This document shows positions 48,911 to 57,572 of a DNA stretch of 64,000 bases, in pieces. This DNA comes from Burkholderiaceae bacterium (GTDB lineage: Bacteria; Pseudomonadota; Gammaproteobacteria; Burkholderiales; Burkholderiaceae_C). The translations under genes were made by a program, and so were the position numbers. The stretch lies in NCBI GenBank assembly GCA_024235895.1, contig JACKLM010000008.1, forward strand, positions 117,967-181,966, given 5' to 3'. Each line of letters opens with the position of its first letter. The stretch's first letter is position 1. The notes below the pieces were generated by a model. That model was not told where the DNA came from, made no database searches, and saw only the letters and a program-made list of their open reading frames with translations.

Positions 48911-49827
48911 GCGCCGGCGCCGCGCGCGCGCTGTCGCCGCAGGCCTTCGCCACGCTGCTGGCGGTGGCCGTCATGTTCGGCGCCAACCATGTCGCCGCGC
49001 GCGTCGCGTTCGACCACGGCCTGGACGTCGCCACCGCGGTCGCGGTGCGAGGCCTCGCGACCGCCGGCGTCGTCGCGCTGCTGGTGTGGCGCGCGCGCGT
49101 GCCGCTGCGGCTGGACAAGCGCCAGGTACGCGCGATGGCCGGCATCGGCGTGCTGGTCGCGCTGCAAAGCGTCGCGCTGTACGGCGCGGTCGCGCGGCTG
49201 CCGGTGGCGCTGGCGCTGCTGGTCTTCAACACCTTCCCGCTGTGGACCGCGCTGGCCGCGCGCGTCTTCTACGGCGAGCGGCCGTCGCGCGCGGTGCTGG
49301 CGGCGATGCCGGTGATCCTGGCCGGGCTGGCGCTGGCGCTGGACGTCTCGGGCGCGGCCGCCGGGCTGGGCGCGGCCGCGCACTGGTCGCGCATCGGCGC
49401 GGGCGTGGCGCTGGCGCTCGGCGGTGCGGCCGCTTTCGGCGTCGTGCTCGCGCTGACGCAGCACGAGGTCGCCGCACTCGACGGCCGGCTGCGCACGACG
49501 CTGACGATGGCGCTGGTCGGGGTGCTCGCGCTGGTGGCCACGCTCGCGCTCGGCGGCCCGCGCTGGCCGCAGGCGGCCGCCGGCTGGTGGGGGCTGGCGG
49601 CGTTGACGCTGCTCTACGGCACCGGCATCACGACGCTGTTCACGCTGCTGCCGCGGCTCGGCGTGGTCGGCAACTCGCCGCTGCTCAACGTCGAGCCGGT
49701 GGCCGCGCTGCTGCTGGCCTGGGCGCTGCTGGGCCAGCGCGTGGCGCCGATGCAGGTGCTCGGCGCGCTGGTCGTCGTCGGCGCGGTGATGACGCTGGGG
49801 CTTCGGCGCGCGCCGGCGCGGCGCTGA
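48907..49827 (+). CDS. EamA/DMT-family transporter
   Basis: An about 306-residue integral membrane protein with ten hydrophobic spans in two EamA halves (FGANHVAARVAFDHG near the start; LLNVEPVAALLLAWALLG near the end). It probably exports a small metabolite. No ATG, GTG or TTG lies before the first helix; a CTG at 48907, overlapping the DUF302 stop and preceded by GGGGGT, is the best start. Otherwise GTG 48964 or ATG 48973 would cut into the first helix. Confidence 0.8.
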   Translation: MSAGAARALSPQAFATLLAVAVMFGANHVAARVAFDHGLDVATAVAVRGLATAGVVALLVWRARVPLRLDKRQVRAMAGIGVLVALQSVALYGAVARLPVALALLVFNTFPLWTALAARVFYGERPSRAVLAAMPVILAGLALALDVSGAAAGLGAAAHWSRIGAGVALALGGAAAFGVVLALTQHEVAALDGRLRTTLTMALVGVLALVATLALGGPRWPQAAAGWWGLAALTLLYGTGITTLFTLLPRLGVVGNSPLLNVEPVAALLLAWALLGQRVAPMQVLGALVVVGAVMTLGLRRAPARR

Positions 49828-49883
49828 GGTCCGGCACGCGCCGCGGGGCTGCCGCGAGGCGAGCCCTGCGGCGTGCTGTCGCT

Positions 49884-50180
49884 TCAGCCAGGCACCTTGG
49901 CCAGGATCTGGTCCATCTCCGCAGACGTCCAGGCGCGCATCGACGCGCTGCGGATATTGCCCTGCTTGGCCATCGCCAGCGCGAAGGCGGTCATCGCCTG
50001 CTCGTCGTTCGATTCGAGGATGCAGACCATGTCGTACGCGCCCACGGTCCAGAGGATCTCGCGCATGTCGACGCCGAAGCGCGACCCGATCTCCTTGGCG
50101 GCAGCCGCGCGCTGCGTCGTGCTCTTGAGGTCCGCGACGCCCTTGTCGGTCCAGTTCATCAAAGCCACGTAGGTGACCAT
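49884..50180 (-). CDS. GYD-domain protein
   Basis: A 98-residue small ferredoxin-fold protein. MVTYVALMNWTDKG begins it and VGAYDMVCILES is the GYD motif region (G-A-Y-D here). A GGGAG lies upstream of the ATG. The family is of unknown function. Confidence 0.85.
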   Translation of the reverse strand: MVTYVALMNWTDKGVADLKSTTQRAAAAKEIGSRFGVDMREILWTVGAYDMVCILESNDEQAMTAFALAMAKQGNIRSASMRAWTSAEMDQILAKVPG

Positions 50181-50487
50181 CGTCAATCTCCCATCCTGCA
50201 AGCCAGGGGGCCAGATCGAGACCCCGGTGGGTTCGCGTGGCCCCCATGCGTGACCCCCGGGATCATCGCCAGTGGACGGGTGTGCCGACTGCCAGGCACA
50301 GGCATTCGCTGCGCGGTGAGGCCGAGGATCCTACGCTCGCCGCGCCCTTGCGCCCATGCATCTTCGGTCGACGTGGATTTGACCTGGCTCGCGGCGCAGG
50401 CAGCGCAGGTCGGGACGGCAGCCGAAGGCTTGCACCGGCCGAGTGGCGCGCCGTGCTATCGCCGCAGCTCAGGCTGCGGCGGCCGCA
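50181..50487. other. Intergenic region with terminator-like hairpin
   Basis: About 300 bases between the GYD gene start and the sugar dehydrogenase stop. It holds the GYD promoter and, at 50460-50481, an eight-base stem CGCCGCAG/CTGCGGCG with a six-base loop, only 7 bases past the dehydrogenase stop. No T-run follows the stem. Nothing else is identified. Confidence 0.5.
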
Positions 50488-51591
50488 TCACGGCTGCAGC
50501 CGCAGCACCTCGCCGTCGCCGCCCTCGGTGACGACGTACAGCCAGCCATCGGGACCCTGGCGCACGTCGCGGATGCGCTTGCCCAGCGTCGTCAGCAGCC
50601 GCTCCTCGCCACTGATGCGGTCGCCGTCCAGCGTCAGCCGCACCAGCGCCATCCCGCGCAGCGCGCCGACGAACAGGCTGCCCTGCCAGCCCGGATAGCG
50701 GTCGCTGGTCAGGAAGGCCATGCCGCTGGGCGCGATCGAGGTCGGCACCCAGTGGTGCAGCGGCGGCTCGAAGCCGGGCTTGGGCCCCTCCTCGCCGATG
50801 CGTGTTCCGCTGCCGTAGTTGCGCCCGTAGGTCACGATCGGCCAGCCGTAGTTGAGCCCGCGGCGCACGACGTTGACCTCGTCGCCGCCCTGCGGGCCGT
50901 GCTCGCTGGCCCACAGCTCACCAGTCCCGGGATGCAGCGCCGCGCCCTGGATGTTGCGGTGGCCCAGGCTCCAGACCTCGGGCGCGGCGCCGGCGCGGCC
51001 GGCGAACGGATTGTCCGTCGGCGCGCTGCCGTCGCGCGCGACGCGGACGACCTTGCCGATATGGTTGGACGGGTTCTGCGCCTGCTGCATCTCGCCGAAG
51101 CGGTCGCCCAGGCCGACGAAGACGTTGCCGGCACGGTCGAAGACGATGCGCGACCCGCAGTGCAGCCGGCTCGCGATCTTCGGTGCCTGGCGGAAGACGA
51201 CCTGCACCTCGGTCAGGCGGCTGCCGTCCTCGGCCAGCCGGCCGCGCGCCAGCGCGGTCGAGTTGCCGCCTGCACCCGGCTCGGCGAAGGTCCACCACAG
51301 CAGCCGGTTGCCGGCAAATCCGGGGTCGACCGCGAGGTCGAGCAGCCCGCACTGGCCGGTCACGTCGATTGGCGGCAGGCCCTCGATCGGCACGCCCGGG
51401 CGGCCGTCGTCGCCGATCGGGCGCAGCCGGCCCGAACGCTCGGTGACGAGCATGCGGCCGTCGGGCAGGAAGGCCAGCGCCCAGGGCTGGACGAGCCCGC
51501 GCGCGACGGCCTCGGTGCGCAGCGCGGAGGCGGGCATCGCGGCGGCCAGGGCCAGCGCGGCGACGGCGAGGGATCGGGTGATGCGTCTCAT
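50488..51591 (-). CDS. PQQ-dependent sugar dehydrogenase (soluble aldose dehydrogenase, YliI/Asd type)
   Basis: A 367-residue periplasmic six-bladed propeller. A signal peptide (about 1-23) is followed by QPWALAFLPDGRMLVTE, SRIVFDRAGNVFVGLGDR, SLGHRNIQGAALHP and EHGPQGGDEVNVV with NYGWP, which form the PQQ and calcium site of GDH-B/Asd enzymes. It would oxidise aldoses with PQQ; no pqq synthesis genes are in the window. Confidence 0.9.
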   Translation of the reverse strand: MRRITRSLAVAALALAAAMPASALRTEAVARGLVQPWALAFLPDGRMLVTERSGRLRPIGDDGRPGVPIEGLPPIDVTGQCGLLDLAVDPGFAGNRLLWWTFAEPGAGGNSTALARGRLAEDGSRLTEVQVVFRQAPKIASRLHCGSRIVFDRAGNVFVGLGDRFGEMQQAQNPSNHIGKVVRVARDGSAPTDNPFAGRAGAAPEVWSLGHRNIQGAALHPGTGELWASEHGPQGGDEVNVVRRGLNYGWPIVTYGRNYGSGTRIGEEGPKPGFEPPLHHWVPTSIAPSGMAFLTSDRYPGWQGSLFVGALRGMALVRLTLDGDRISGEERLLTTLGKRIRDVRQGPDGWLYVVTEGGDGEVLRLQP

Positions 51592-51723
51592 GGCGCGATC
51601 TTGCCTGCACACCCCATCCCGCCGCAGGCGCGGGGCCAAGTCGATGGCGACACTCCCGGATGTCGATCCGCGCGGCCGACTGCCGGCCCAGGGTGAAACC
51701 AGGCAGCAGCGCGCGGCCGGCGA

Positions 51724-53643
51724 TCAGTCCGCGCTGCCGCCGCGCTCATGCCCGATCCCCCAGCGCCGCATGCGCCGGTAGACCGTCATGCGCGAGATGC
51801 CGAGCTGGTGTGCGACCTGGGTCACGTTCCAGCCGGCGGCGCGCAGGTATTGCAGCAGCAGCTGCGCTTCGGGCGGCGGCGTCGGGCCGGGTGGCGCGTC
51901 GGGCGCGGCGGCGAGCAGCGAATCAGGCAGCTCGGCCAGCCCGATCGTCCCGCCGGGGCCGGCCATCGCCGCGGCATAGTCGATCGCATTGCGCAGCTCG
52001 CGCAGGTTGCCCGGCCAGGGGTGGCGCCGCAGCATCGCCGCGGCCTCGGGCGACAGCCGCGGCGGCGGCGCATGCCCGGCCAGCATGCGCTCGACCAGCC
52101 ATCCGAGGTCGGCGCGCTCGCGCAGTGGCGGCAGCACGAGCTGGGCGCCGGCGAGCCGGTAGTACAGGTCGGCGCGGAAGCGCCCGGCGCGCACGAGCTG
52201 CGCCAGGTCGGCGTGGGTGGCGGCGACGACGCGCAGGTCGACCGGCTGCGCGCGCGTCGCACCCACCGGCAGCAGCTCGCGCTCGGCCAGCACGCGCAGC
52301 AGCCGCGCCTGCAGCGCCAGCGGCATGTCGCCGATCTCGTCCAGGAACAGCGTGCCGCCGTCGGCCTCCTGGATCAATCCGCGCTTGCCGCGCGGCGCGG
52401 CCCCGCTGAAGCTGCCGGGCAGGTGGCCGAAGAGCTCGCTTTCGATCAGCGGCTCGGGGATGGCGGCGCAGTTGACGGCGACGAAGGGCTTGTCGCGGCG
52501 CCGGCTGGCGGCGTGCAAGGCCTTGGCGAAGAACTCCTTGCCGCTGCCGGTCTCGCCGCTCAGCAGCACGCTGACCGGCGTGTCGACGAGCCGCGCGGCG
52601 CGCTCGATCACGCGGTCCAGCGCCGGGTCGCCGCCCGACAGCGCCTTCAGCGGCGCCGGCAGCGTGGCGTCGGCCGCGCGGACCGATGGCGCCGACATGG
52701 CGGGCGCCGGCGGCGGCACCGCGTGCAGGAACAGCACGCGGCCGCTGCGCCGCAGCGTCACCGCGCGCCCGCTGCCCGGCGCGGCGCGCACGTGGCGCCC
52801 GAGGTCGTCGAAGCGGGCGTCGAAGCATTGCTCGAACGGCAGGCCGAGCACGGTGCCGCCATGCTCGGCCTCGAGCAGGCATTGCGCGGCGCGGTTGTGG
52901 CCGACGATGCGCCCGCCGGCGTCGAGCGCGACGAGGAAGTCCGGGCTGATCTCGACGAACTCGGGGCTGGTGTGCAGCTTGAGCACCCAGTCGCGCCGGT
53001 AGCAGCGCAGGAAATGCGCCTGCTCGATCCGCGTCGCGTAGACCTTGACGAGTTGCAGCGCCAGGTGCTGGCTGCGCTTGGCCTGCGGCGAGCTCAGCGC
53101 CGAGATGTCGAGGATCGCCGTCAGCCGGCCCAGCGCGTCGAACACCGGCGCCGCGGTGCAGGTCAGCGGGATGTGGGTGGCGTCGAAATGGTCGCCCTGG
53201 TGCACGGTCAGCGCCTGCCCGGTGGCGATCGCGGTGCCGACGCCGCAGGTGCCGGCGTGGTGCTCGCTCCAGTCGCTGCCGAGGTACAGGCCGGCGCGGC
53301 GCAGCGCGGTGTCGAGCTGCAGGTCGCCGATGAAGTCGACCGTGACGCCGCGCGCGTCGGTCAGCAGCACGCAGTAGCCCATGCCGGCGACCTGGCGGTA
53401 CAGCGCCTCCAGCCCGTGGCGCGCGATGCCGAGGAAGTCGTCCAGCCGCTCGCGGTGCTCGCGCACCCGCGCATGCGGCAGGATCACCGCCGGCTGCATG
53501 CGCGTCGGGTCCAGCCCATGCTGGTGCACGCAGCGCGTCCAGCTCTCGGCGATCAGCGGGTCGGGCGCGTCGACCACCGGCAGCCCGTCGCCGGCCAGCC
53601 GCATCACGGCGTGGATATGCTCGCGCTGCGCGCTGCGGTCCAT
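51724..53643 (-). CDS. acoR: Sigma-54-dependent activator, AcoR family
   Basis: A 639-residue enhancer-binding protein. An N-terminal GAF-like sensor (about 60-210) and a PAS-like segment (about 220-310) precede the AAA+ domain: Walker A LSGETGSGKE (about 363), Walker B GGTLFLDEIGD, R-finger region FRADLYYRL. The sigma-54 contact loop reads GSFSGA in place of GAFTGA; the essential Phe is kept. A Fis-type helix-turn-helix ends the protein (VAHQLGISRMTVYRRMRR). It should activate the acoXABC operon 6 kb away, which has a sigma-54 promoter. A GTG 18 bases upstream is an alternative start. Confidence 0.88.
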   Translation of the reverse strand: MDRSAQREHIHAVMRLAGDGLPVVDAPDPLIAESWTRCVHQHGLDPTRMQPAVILPHARVREHRERLDDFLGIARHGLEALYRQVAGMGYCVLLTDARGVTVDFIGDLQLDTALRRAGLYLGSDWSEHHAGTCGVGTAIATGQALTVHQGDHFDATHIPLTCTAAPVFDALGRLTAILDISALSSPQAKRSQHLALQLVKVYATRIEQAHFLRCYRRDWVLKLHTSPEFVEISPDFLVALDAGGRIVGHNRAAQCLLEAEHGGTVLGLPFEQCFDARFDDLGRHVRAAPGSGRAVTLRRSGRVLFLHAVPPPAPAMSAPSVRAADATLPAPLKALSGGDPALDRVIERAARLVDTPVSVLLSGETGSGKEFFAKALHAASRRRDKPFVAVNCAAIPEPLIESELFGHLPGSFSGAAPRGKRGLIQEADGGTLFLDEIGDMPLALQARLLRVLAERELLPVGATRAQPVDLRVVAATHADLAQLVRAGRFRADLYYRLAGAQLVLPPLRERADLGWLVERMLAGHAPPPRLSPEAAAMLRRHPWPGNLRELRNAIDYAAAMAGPGGTIGLAELPDSLLAAAPDAPPGPTPPPEAQLLLQYLRAAGWNVTQVAHQLGISRMTVYRRMRRWGIGHERGGSAD

Positions 53644-53700
53644 CGGGTCGACCTTTGCCACGGGTCCGGGGTGGGTGCATGGTAGCGCCGCAGGCAGCGA

Positions 53701-54444
53701 TCAGCGGCTGGGTGCTCCAGCAAGGTCGGCGGAACCGGCGGCCGGCGTTTCCAACCCCTGCTTCAACACGACGCGCGCGAACTGCTCGGCCAGCACCGCG
53801 AGCGTTCGCGCGCGTGCATCGCCGGTGGCGCCGAGCTCGCACGCGACGCTCGTCACCCGCTCCTCCAGGTAGCGCACGCCGCTGCCCAGCGCGGCCTCGA
53901 AAGCGTTGGCGCGCGCCACCAGCGAGCGCGGATCGGCATCGACGACGACGACCGCATGCGCCAGCGCCAGCGAGGCGCCGCCGACGCGCTTCCAGGCCTG
54001 CGCGGTGCCGACGAGCTTGCGCCCGCCCGCCGCGAGATCGAAGCGCCCGGGGCAGAAGGCGCCGGCGACCTCGCCAGCCTGCAACGCCAGCCCCAGGCGC
54101 GCGAAGGCCGCGCAGAGCGACTGCGCGAACGCGCGATAGACCTCGGTGCTCGCCGCCGCGCCCTCGGCCGGCGCCGGCCAGACCAGGGTCAGGTTCCACA
54201 CCCCCGGCCCCTGCGGCACCAGGCCGCCGCCGCTGGCGCGCACCTGCACGCCGTCGCGCGGCGCGCCGGCCCAGCCCGGCAGCGCGGTATAGCGCCGCGG
54301 CACGATCAAGCCCTCGGCCGCGGACCAGAGATGCGCCACGGCGCGGCCGCTGGCGGCGCTGCGCGCGAGCCATTCGGACTCCGCCGCCGGGCCGTCGGGC
54401 AGCGGCTGCTGGTGGAGGGTGACGAAGGGGAACGGGGGGAGCAT
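53701..54444 (-). CDS. Lipoate-protein ligase A-like protein
   Basis: A 247-residue BPL/LplA/LipB-fold protein. VQVRASGGGLVPQGPGVWNL (about 68-87) and GRKLVGTAQAWKR are the conserved ligand-binding segments. It probably attaches lipoate to the lipoyl domain of the acetoin dehydrogenase E2 encoded nearby; such genes often accompany acoABC. It precedes acoR on the same strand, about 60 bases away. Confidence 0.82.
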   Translation of the reverse strand: MLPPFPFVTLHQQPLPDGPAAESEWLARSAASGRAVAHLWSAAEGLIVPRRYTALPGWAGAPRDGVQVRASGGGLVPQGPGVWNLTLVWPAPAEGAAASTEVYRAFAQSLCAAFARLGLALQAGEVAGAFCPGRFDLAAGGRKLVGTAQAWKRVGGASLALAHAVVVVDADPRSLVARANAFEAALGSGVRYLEERVTSVACELGATGDARARTLAVLAEQFARVVLKQGLETPAAGSADLAGAPSR

Positions 54445-54654
54445 ATTCGGGATCGGGCCGGCGGTCGCTGAGGGTCGACAACAAGGCGTTCATCGCGGCG
54501 CCGATCATGCGCCATGCGGACATTACCGTTCGCCGCTCACCGCATCGGACCGCCGGATCATCACGCCACGATGCCGCGTAGCACGATCTTGCGCCCCGAG
54601 GGACACGGTGCCCGGTCCCTGTCGCAGCGATCCACAGCAGGCCGGCCCGACGGG

Positions 54655-55668
54655 CTACCTCCCGCTGAAGAATGCCCAGCTCAGCTCGGTCGCCGAGAAC
54701 GCCGTCGGCCCGGGCTCGCCGGTCGTGATCTTGATGCCGCCGGGCCAGGCGTGGCCGCCGCTTTCGGCGACGCACAGCATCACGCGCGCGCCACCGCGGC
54801 AGCCTTCGTAGCGCTCGCAGAACGCGCCCGGCTGCTGCAGCACGCGCCGCGGCGTCGTCTGGCAGTCGTTGCGGCGCACCCAGCGCGCAATCGTCTGCGG
54901 CACCGAGACGAAGTCCACCCCCCGGGTGACCGAGGCACGGCCGGCGCCGCCGTCGAACGGCACATGGTCGTCGTCGCGCGCGTGCATGTGCAGCACCGAA
55001 ACCGGCCGGCCCGGGCGGCAGTCGGCCACGCCCTCGGTCCCGGCCACCGCCGCGATCGCGCGGAAGGTGTCGGCCATCTCGCAGGCCAGCCGGTAGGCGA
55101 ACATCGCGCCGTTGGAAAAGCCGTTGGCGAAGATGCGGTCGGGGTCGACGGCGTAGCGCGATCGCAGCTCGCGCACGATGGCGCGCACGAAGCCGACATC
55201 GTCCGCCCCGCGCTGCGCGGCGGCGCCGCAGCAGGACCCCGCGTTCCAGGTCGCGAGCCGGCCGCCCGGCATGCGGCTGTAGCCATTCGGGAAGACCGCC
55301 AGATAGCCGGCCGACTCGGACTTGGCGACCAGGCCGTGGTAGCGGTCGTCGGCCTGCAGCATCATGTTGCCGCCGCCGCCGTGGAACGAGAAGACGACGG
55401 CCATCGGTCGGGACGGGTCGACGCGGCGCGGCACATGGACGAGGTATTCGCGCTCGATGCCGTCGTGCCTCAGCGCGAAGCGGTGCGTGCCGGGGCGGGC
55501 GGGGTCGGCGTCGGGACTCACGCTCCGTGGCGTGCCGGCGCGCTCGGCGATCCGCTCGCGCAGCGTCGGGCGATCGCCGTCGCGTGCGCAGGCCGGCGCG
55601 AGCAGCGCAACGACGAGCGCGGTCAAGATCGCGAAACACCGACCGCGGCCGGCCGATTGGTCGTTCAC
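54655..55668 (-). CDS. LpqC/PHB-depolymerase-like esterase (lipoprotein)
   Basis: A 337-residue alpha/beta hydrolase with a lipoprotein-type signal (LLAPACAR, Cys about 27). FSFHGGGGNMML is the oxyanion-hole region, GFSNGAMFAYRLA carries the nucleophile serine, and GGHAWPGG the catalytic histidine. Several cysteines (GSCCGAA; DCQTTP) suggest disulfides. The start is GTG and overlaps the higA stop (GTGA), so it may be co-translated with the toxin-antitoxin pair. Confidence 0.83.
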   Translation of the reverse strand: MNDQSAGRGRCFAILTALVVALLAPACARDGDRPTLRERIAERAGTPRSVSPDADPARPGTHRFALRHDGIEREYLVHVPRRVDPSRPMAVVFSFHGGGGNMMLQADDRYHGLVAKSESAGYLAVFPNGYSRMPGGRLATWNAGSCCGAAAQRGADDVGFVRAIVRELRSRYAVDPDRIFANGFSNGAMFAYRLACEMADTFRAIAAVAGTEGVADCRPGRPVSVLHMHARDDDHVPFDGGAGRASVTRGVDFVSVPQTIARWVRRNDCQTTPRRVLQQPGAFCERYEGCRGGARVMLCVAESGGHAWPGGIKITTGEPGPTAFSATELSWAFFSGR

Positions 55669-55970
55669 GCCGCAGCTCGCTGAAAGACGCGGATCCTCGG
55701 CGCGAGTTTGGCCCGCAGCTCGCGATCCGCAATCCGGATGTCGTACTCGGACTGCAGGTTCAGCCAGAACCTGGGCTCCATGCCGAAGAACATCCCGAGC
55801 CGAAGCGCGGTGTCCGCCGTGATCGGGCGCTGGCCGTTCACCAGCTCGCTGATCCGGCTCGGCGAAACGTCGATGTCCGCCGCGAGCTGGCGGGCACTGA
55901 TGCCCATGGGCCTCATGAAATCCTCGAGCAGGATCTCGCCGGGATGAATCTCCTCGAGCAGCTTGGGCAT
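55665..55970 (-). CDS. higA: HigA-type antitoxin
   Basis: A 101-residue HigA/VapI-family helix-turn-helix protein: HPGEILLEDFMRPMGIS, then the HTH ARQLAADIDVSPSRISELVNG and FGMEPRFWLNLQSEYD. It binds its own promoter and neutralises the toxin. The order is toxin first, antitoxin second, with 11 bases between, as usual for higBA. Confidence 0.92.
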   Translation of the reverse strand: MPKLLEEIHPGEILLEDFMRPMGISARQLAADIDVSPSRISELVNGQRPITADTALRLGMFFGMEPRFWLNLQSEYDIRIADRELRAKLAPRIRVFQRAAA

Positions 55971-55981
55971 GGTTCGAACTC

Positions 55982-56260
55982 CTAGTGGTAGTCCACGATC
56001 TCGACGCGGTGTGCGCCGTCCGACCTCCAGACGAAGCAGATCCGCCACGGGTCGTTGACGCGAATGCTGTGCTGACCCTTGCGGTCGGCCTTCAACGCCT
56101 CCAGCTGGTTGCCCGGTGGGATGCGCAGGCTGGCGAGCTCGGTGGCGGCATGGATCTGAAGCAGCTTGCGCCTGGCGACCCGCTCGATGGCGCGGAACCG
56201 GGGTACGGTGCGGCTGTGAAACAGCGACTCGGTATCCGCGCACGCGATCGAGCAGATCAT
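55982..56260 (-). CDS. higB: HigB-type toxin (RelE superfamily)
   Basis: A 92-residue RelE/HigB toxin, an mRNA interferase working on ribosomes. Typical are RKLLQIHAATELASLRIPPGN, EALKADRKGQHSIRVNDPWR and ICFVW with DGAHRVEIVDYH at the C terminus. All the family's basic core residues seem present and the frame is intact. Confidence 0.92.
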   Translation of the reverse strand: MICSIACADTESLFHSRTVPRFRAIERVARRKLLQIHAATELASLRIPPGNQLEALKADRKGQHSIRVNDPWRICFVWRSDGAHRVEIVDYH

Positions 56261-56450
56261 GGGCCATGATGATTCGCCATGGAGGTTCCGTCAAGCGAAA
56301 CCTGCATTGCGGAATTCGATTGCCAGCCTGCAGGGAGGGGCGAGCGCGTCGCCTCGATCGTCCCGCGCCCGCAGGTGGCACAGACGCCGGCCCTCGCCCG
56401 GGCGGCCGGTTGGAGACTCCGGCGCTGATGCCCATGGCGCGCCCGCGCCT

Positions 56451-57572
56451 TCAACCCCCCGCCCGCGCCAGATGCTCCAGCAGCAGCGCGTTGAACGCCC
56501 CGGCCTGCTCCATCATCACCATGTGCCCGGCCCCCGGCAGCACATGCACCGCGGCACCAGCCGGCGCGTCGGCCGCCTGCGCGGCCGGGATCACGCGGTC
56601 CTCGGCGCCCCAGACGACGAGCATCGGCGCGCCGGACAGGGCGCGCAGCGGCAGCTCGGCCTGGCGGCCGCCCGGGAACAACGCGCCGGCCAGCCGCGCG
56701 AGCAGCTCGCCGACGCCGTCCAGCCGCTTGTACTTCAGCAGGTCGTCCAGCAGCTGGCGGCCGACCAGCGACGGGTCGGCGAACAGCCGCTCGACGACCG
56801 GCTTGAGCTCGCGCCGCGCCGCCGCGGCGACGAAACCTTCGATGTAGCCGGCGTCGATCGCCTCGCCGAGCCCGGCCGGCGCCGCCAGCGCGAGCGACGC
56901 GATGCGCCCCGGCTGGTCGCGCGCGAGCTGGGCCGCGATCGCCGCCCCCATCGAGTGCCCGACCACATGCACCCGCGGCAGCGCGAGCGCATCGAGGAAG
57001 CGGCCGACGAACCCCGCCAGCGCCTGCAGCGAAAGCCCCGGCAGCACGACGCCGGACTCGCCATGCCCCGGCAGGTCGAGCGCGACGACCGGGTGCCGCG
57101 CCGCGACCGCGTCGAGGTTGAACAGCCAGTTGCCAAGGTCGCCGCCGAAGCCGTGCAGGAACAGCACCGGCACGCCCTCCTGCGGCCCACGGCGCGCGTG
57201 CCGCACGCGGATGCCGTCGACCTCGACGAACTCGAACGCCGGCCCGCCCTCGTCGTCCTCGGCGCCCGCCGCCGGCACCTCGTAGGCGGCGACGAAGGCG
57301 TCGATCTCGGCGTCGCCGACCTCGGGCTCGGCCAGCACCGCCAGCAGCGCCTTGACCGGCAGCGTCTCGCCCTCGCGCGCGACGCGGCGGCGCAGCAGCC
57401 CGGGGTCGGGCGCCTCGACGGTGTTGCTGATCTTGTCGGTCTCGACGTCGACCACCGGCGTGCCGACCGCGATGCGCGCGCCCTCCTCGACCAGCCAGCC
57501 GGCGATCGTGCCCTCGCGCATCTCCAGCCCCCACTTCGGCATCACCAGCGGGGTGATCGCGGCGCCGGCCAT
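56451..57572 (-). CDS. acoC: Acetoin dehydrogenase E2 (dihydrolipoyl acetyltransferase), lipoyl - alpha/beta-hydrolase type
   Basis: A 373-residue E2 with an N-terminal lipoyl domain (VETDKIS, lysine about 45 is the lipoylation site) fused to an alpha/beta-hydrolase-fold domain (FLHGFGGDLGNW; GHSMGAAIAAQ; DRVIPAA; GAGHMVMME). This architecture, rather than the CAT trimer domain, is known from Pseudomonas and Cupriavidus AcoC. It is the last gene of acoXABC and overlaps acoB by one base (TGATG). Confidence 0.9.
   Translation of the reverse strand: MAGAAITPLVMPKWGLEMREGTIAGWLVEEGARIAVGTPVVDVETDKISNTVEAPDPGLLRRRVAREGETLPVKALLAVLAEPEVGDAEIDAFVAAYEVPAAGAEDDEGGPAFEFVEVDGIRVRHARRGPQEGVPVLFLHGFGGDLGNWLFNLDAVAARHPVVALDLPGHGESGVVLPGLSLQALAGFVGRFLDALALPRVHVVGHSMGAAIAAQLARDQPGRIASLALAAPAGLGEAIDAGYIEGFVAAAARRELKPVVERLFADPSLVGRQLLDDLLKYKRLDGVGELLARLAGALFPGGRQAELPLRALSGAPMLVVWGAEDRVIPAAQAADAPAGAAVHVLPGAGHMVMMEQAGAFNALLLEHLARAGG

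Noticed and set aside
56269..56450. An additional small gene between higB and acoC
   Set aside because: Only short frames without ribosome sites; the region more likely holds the higBA promoter.
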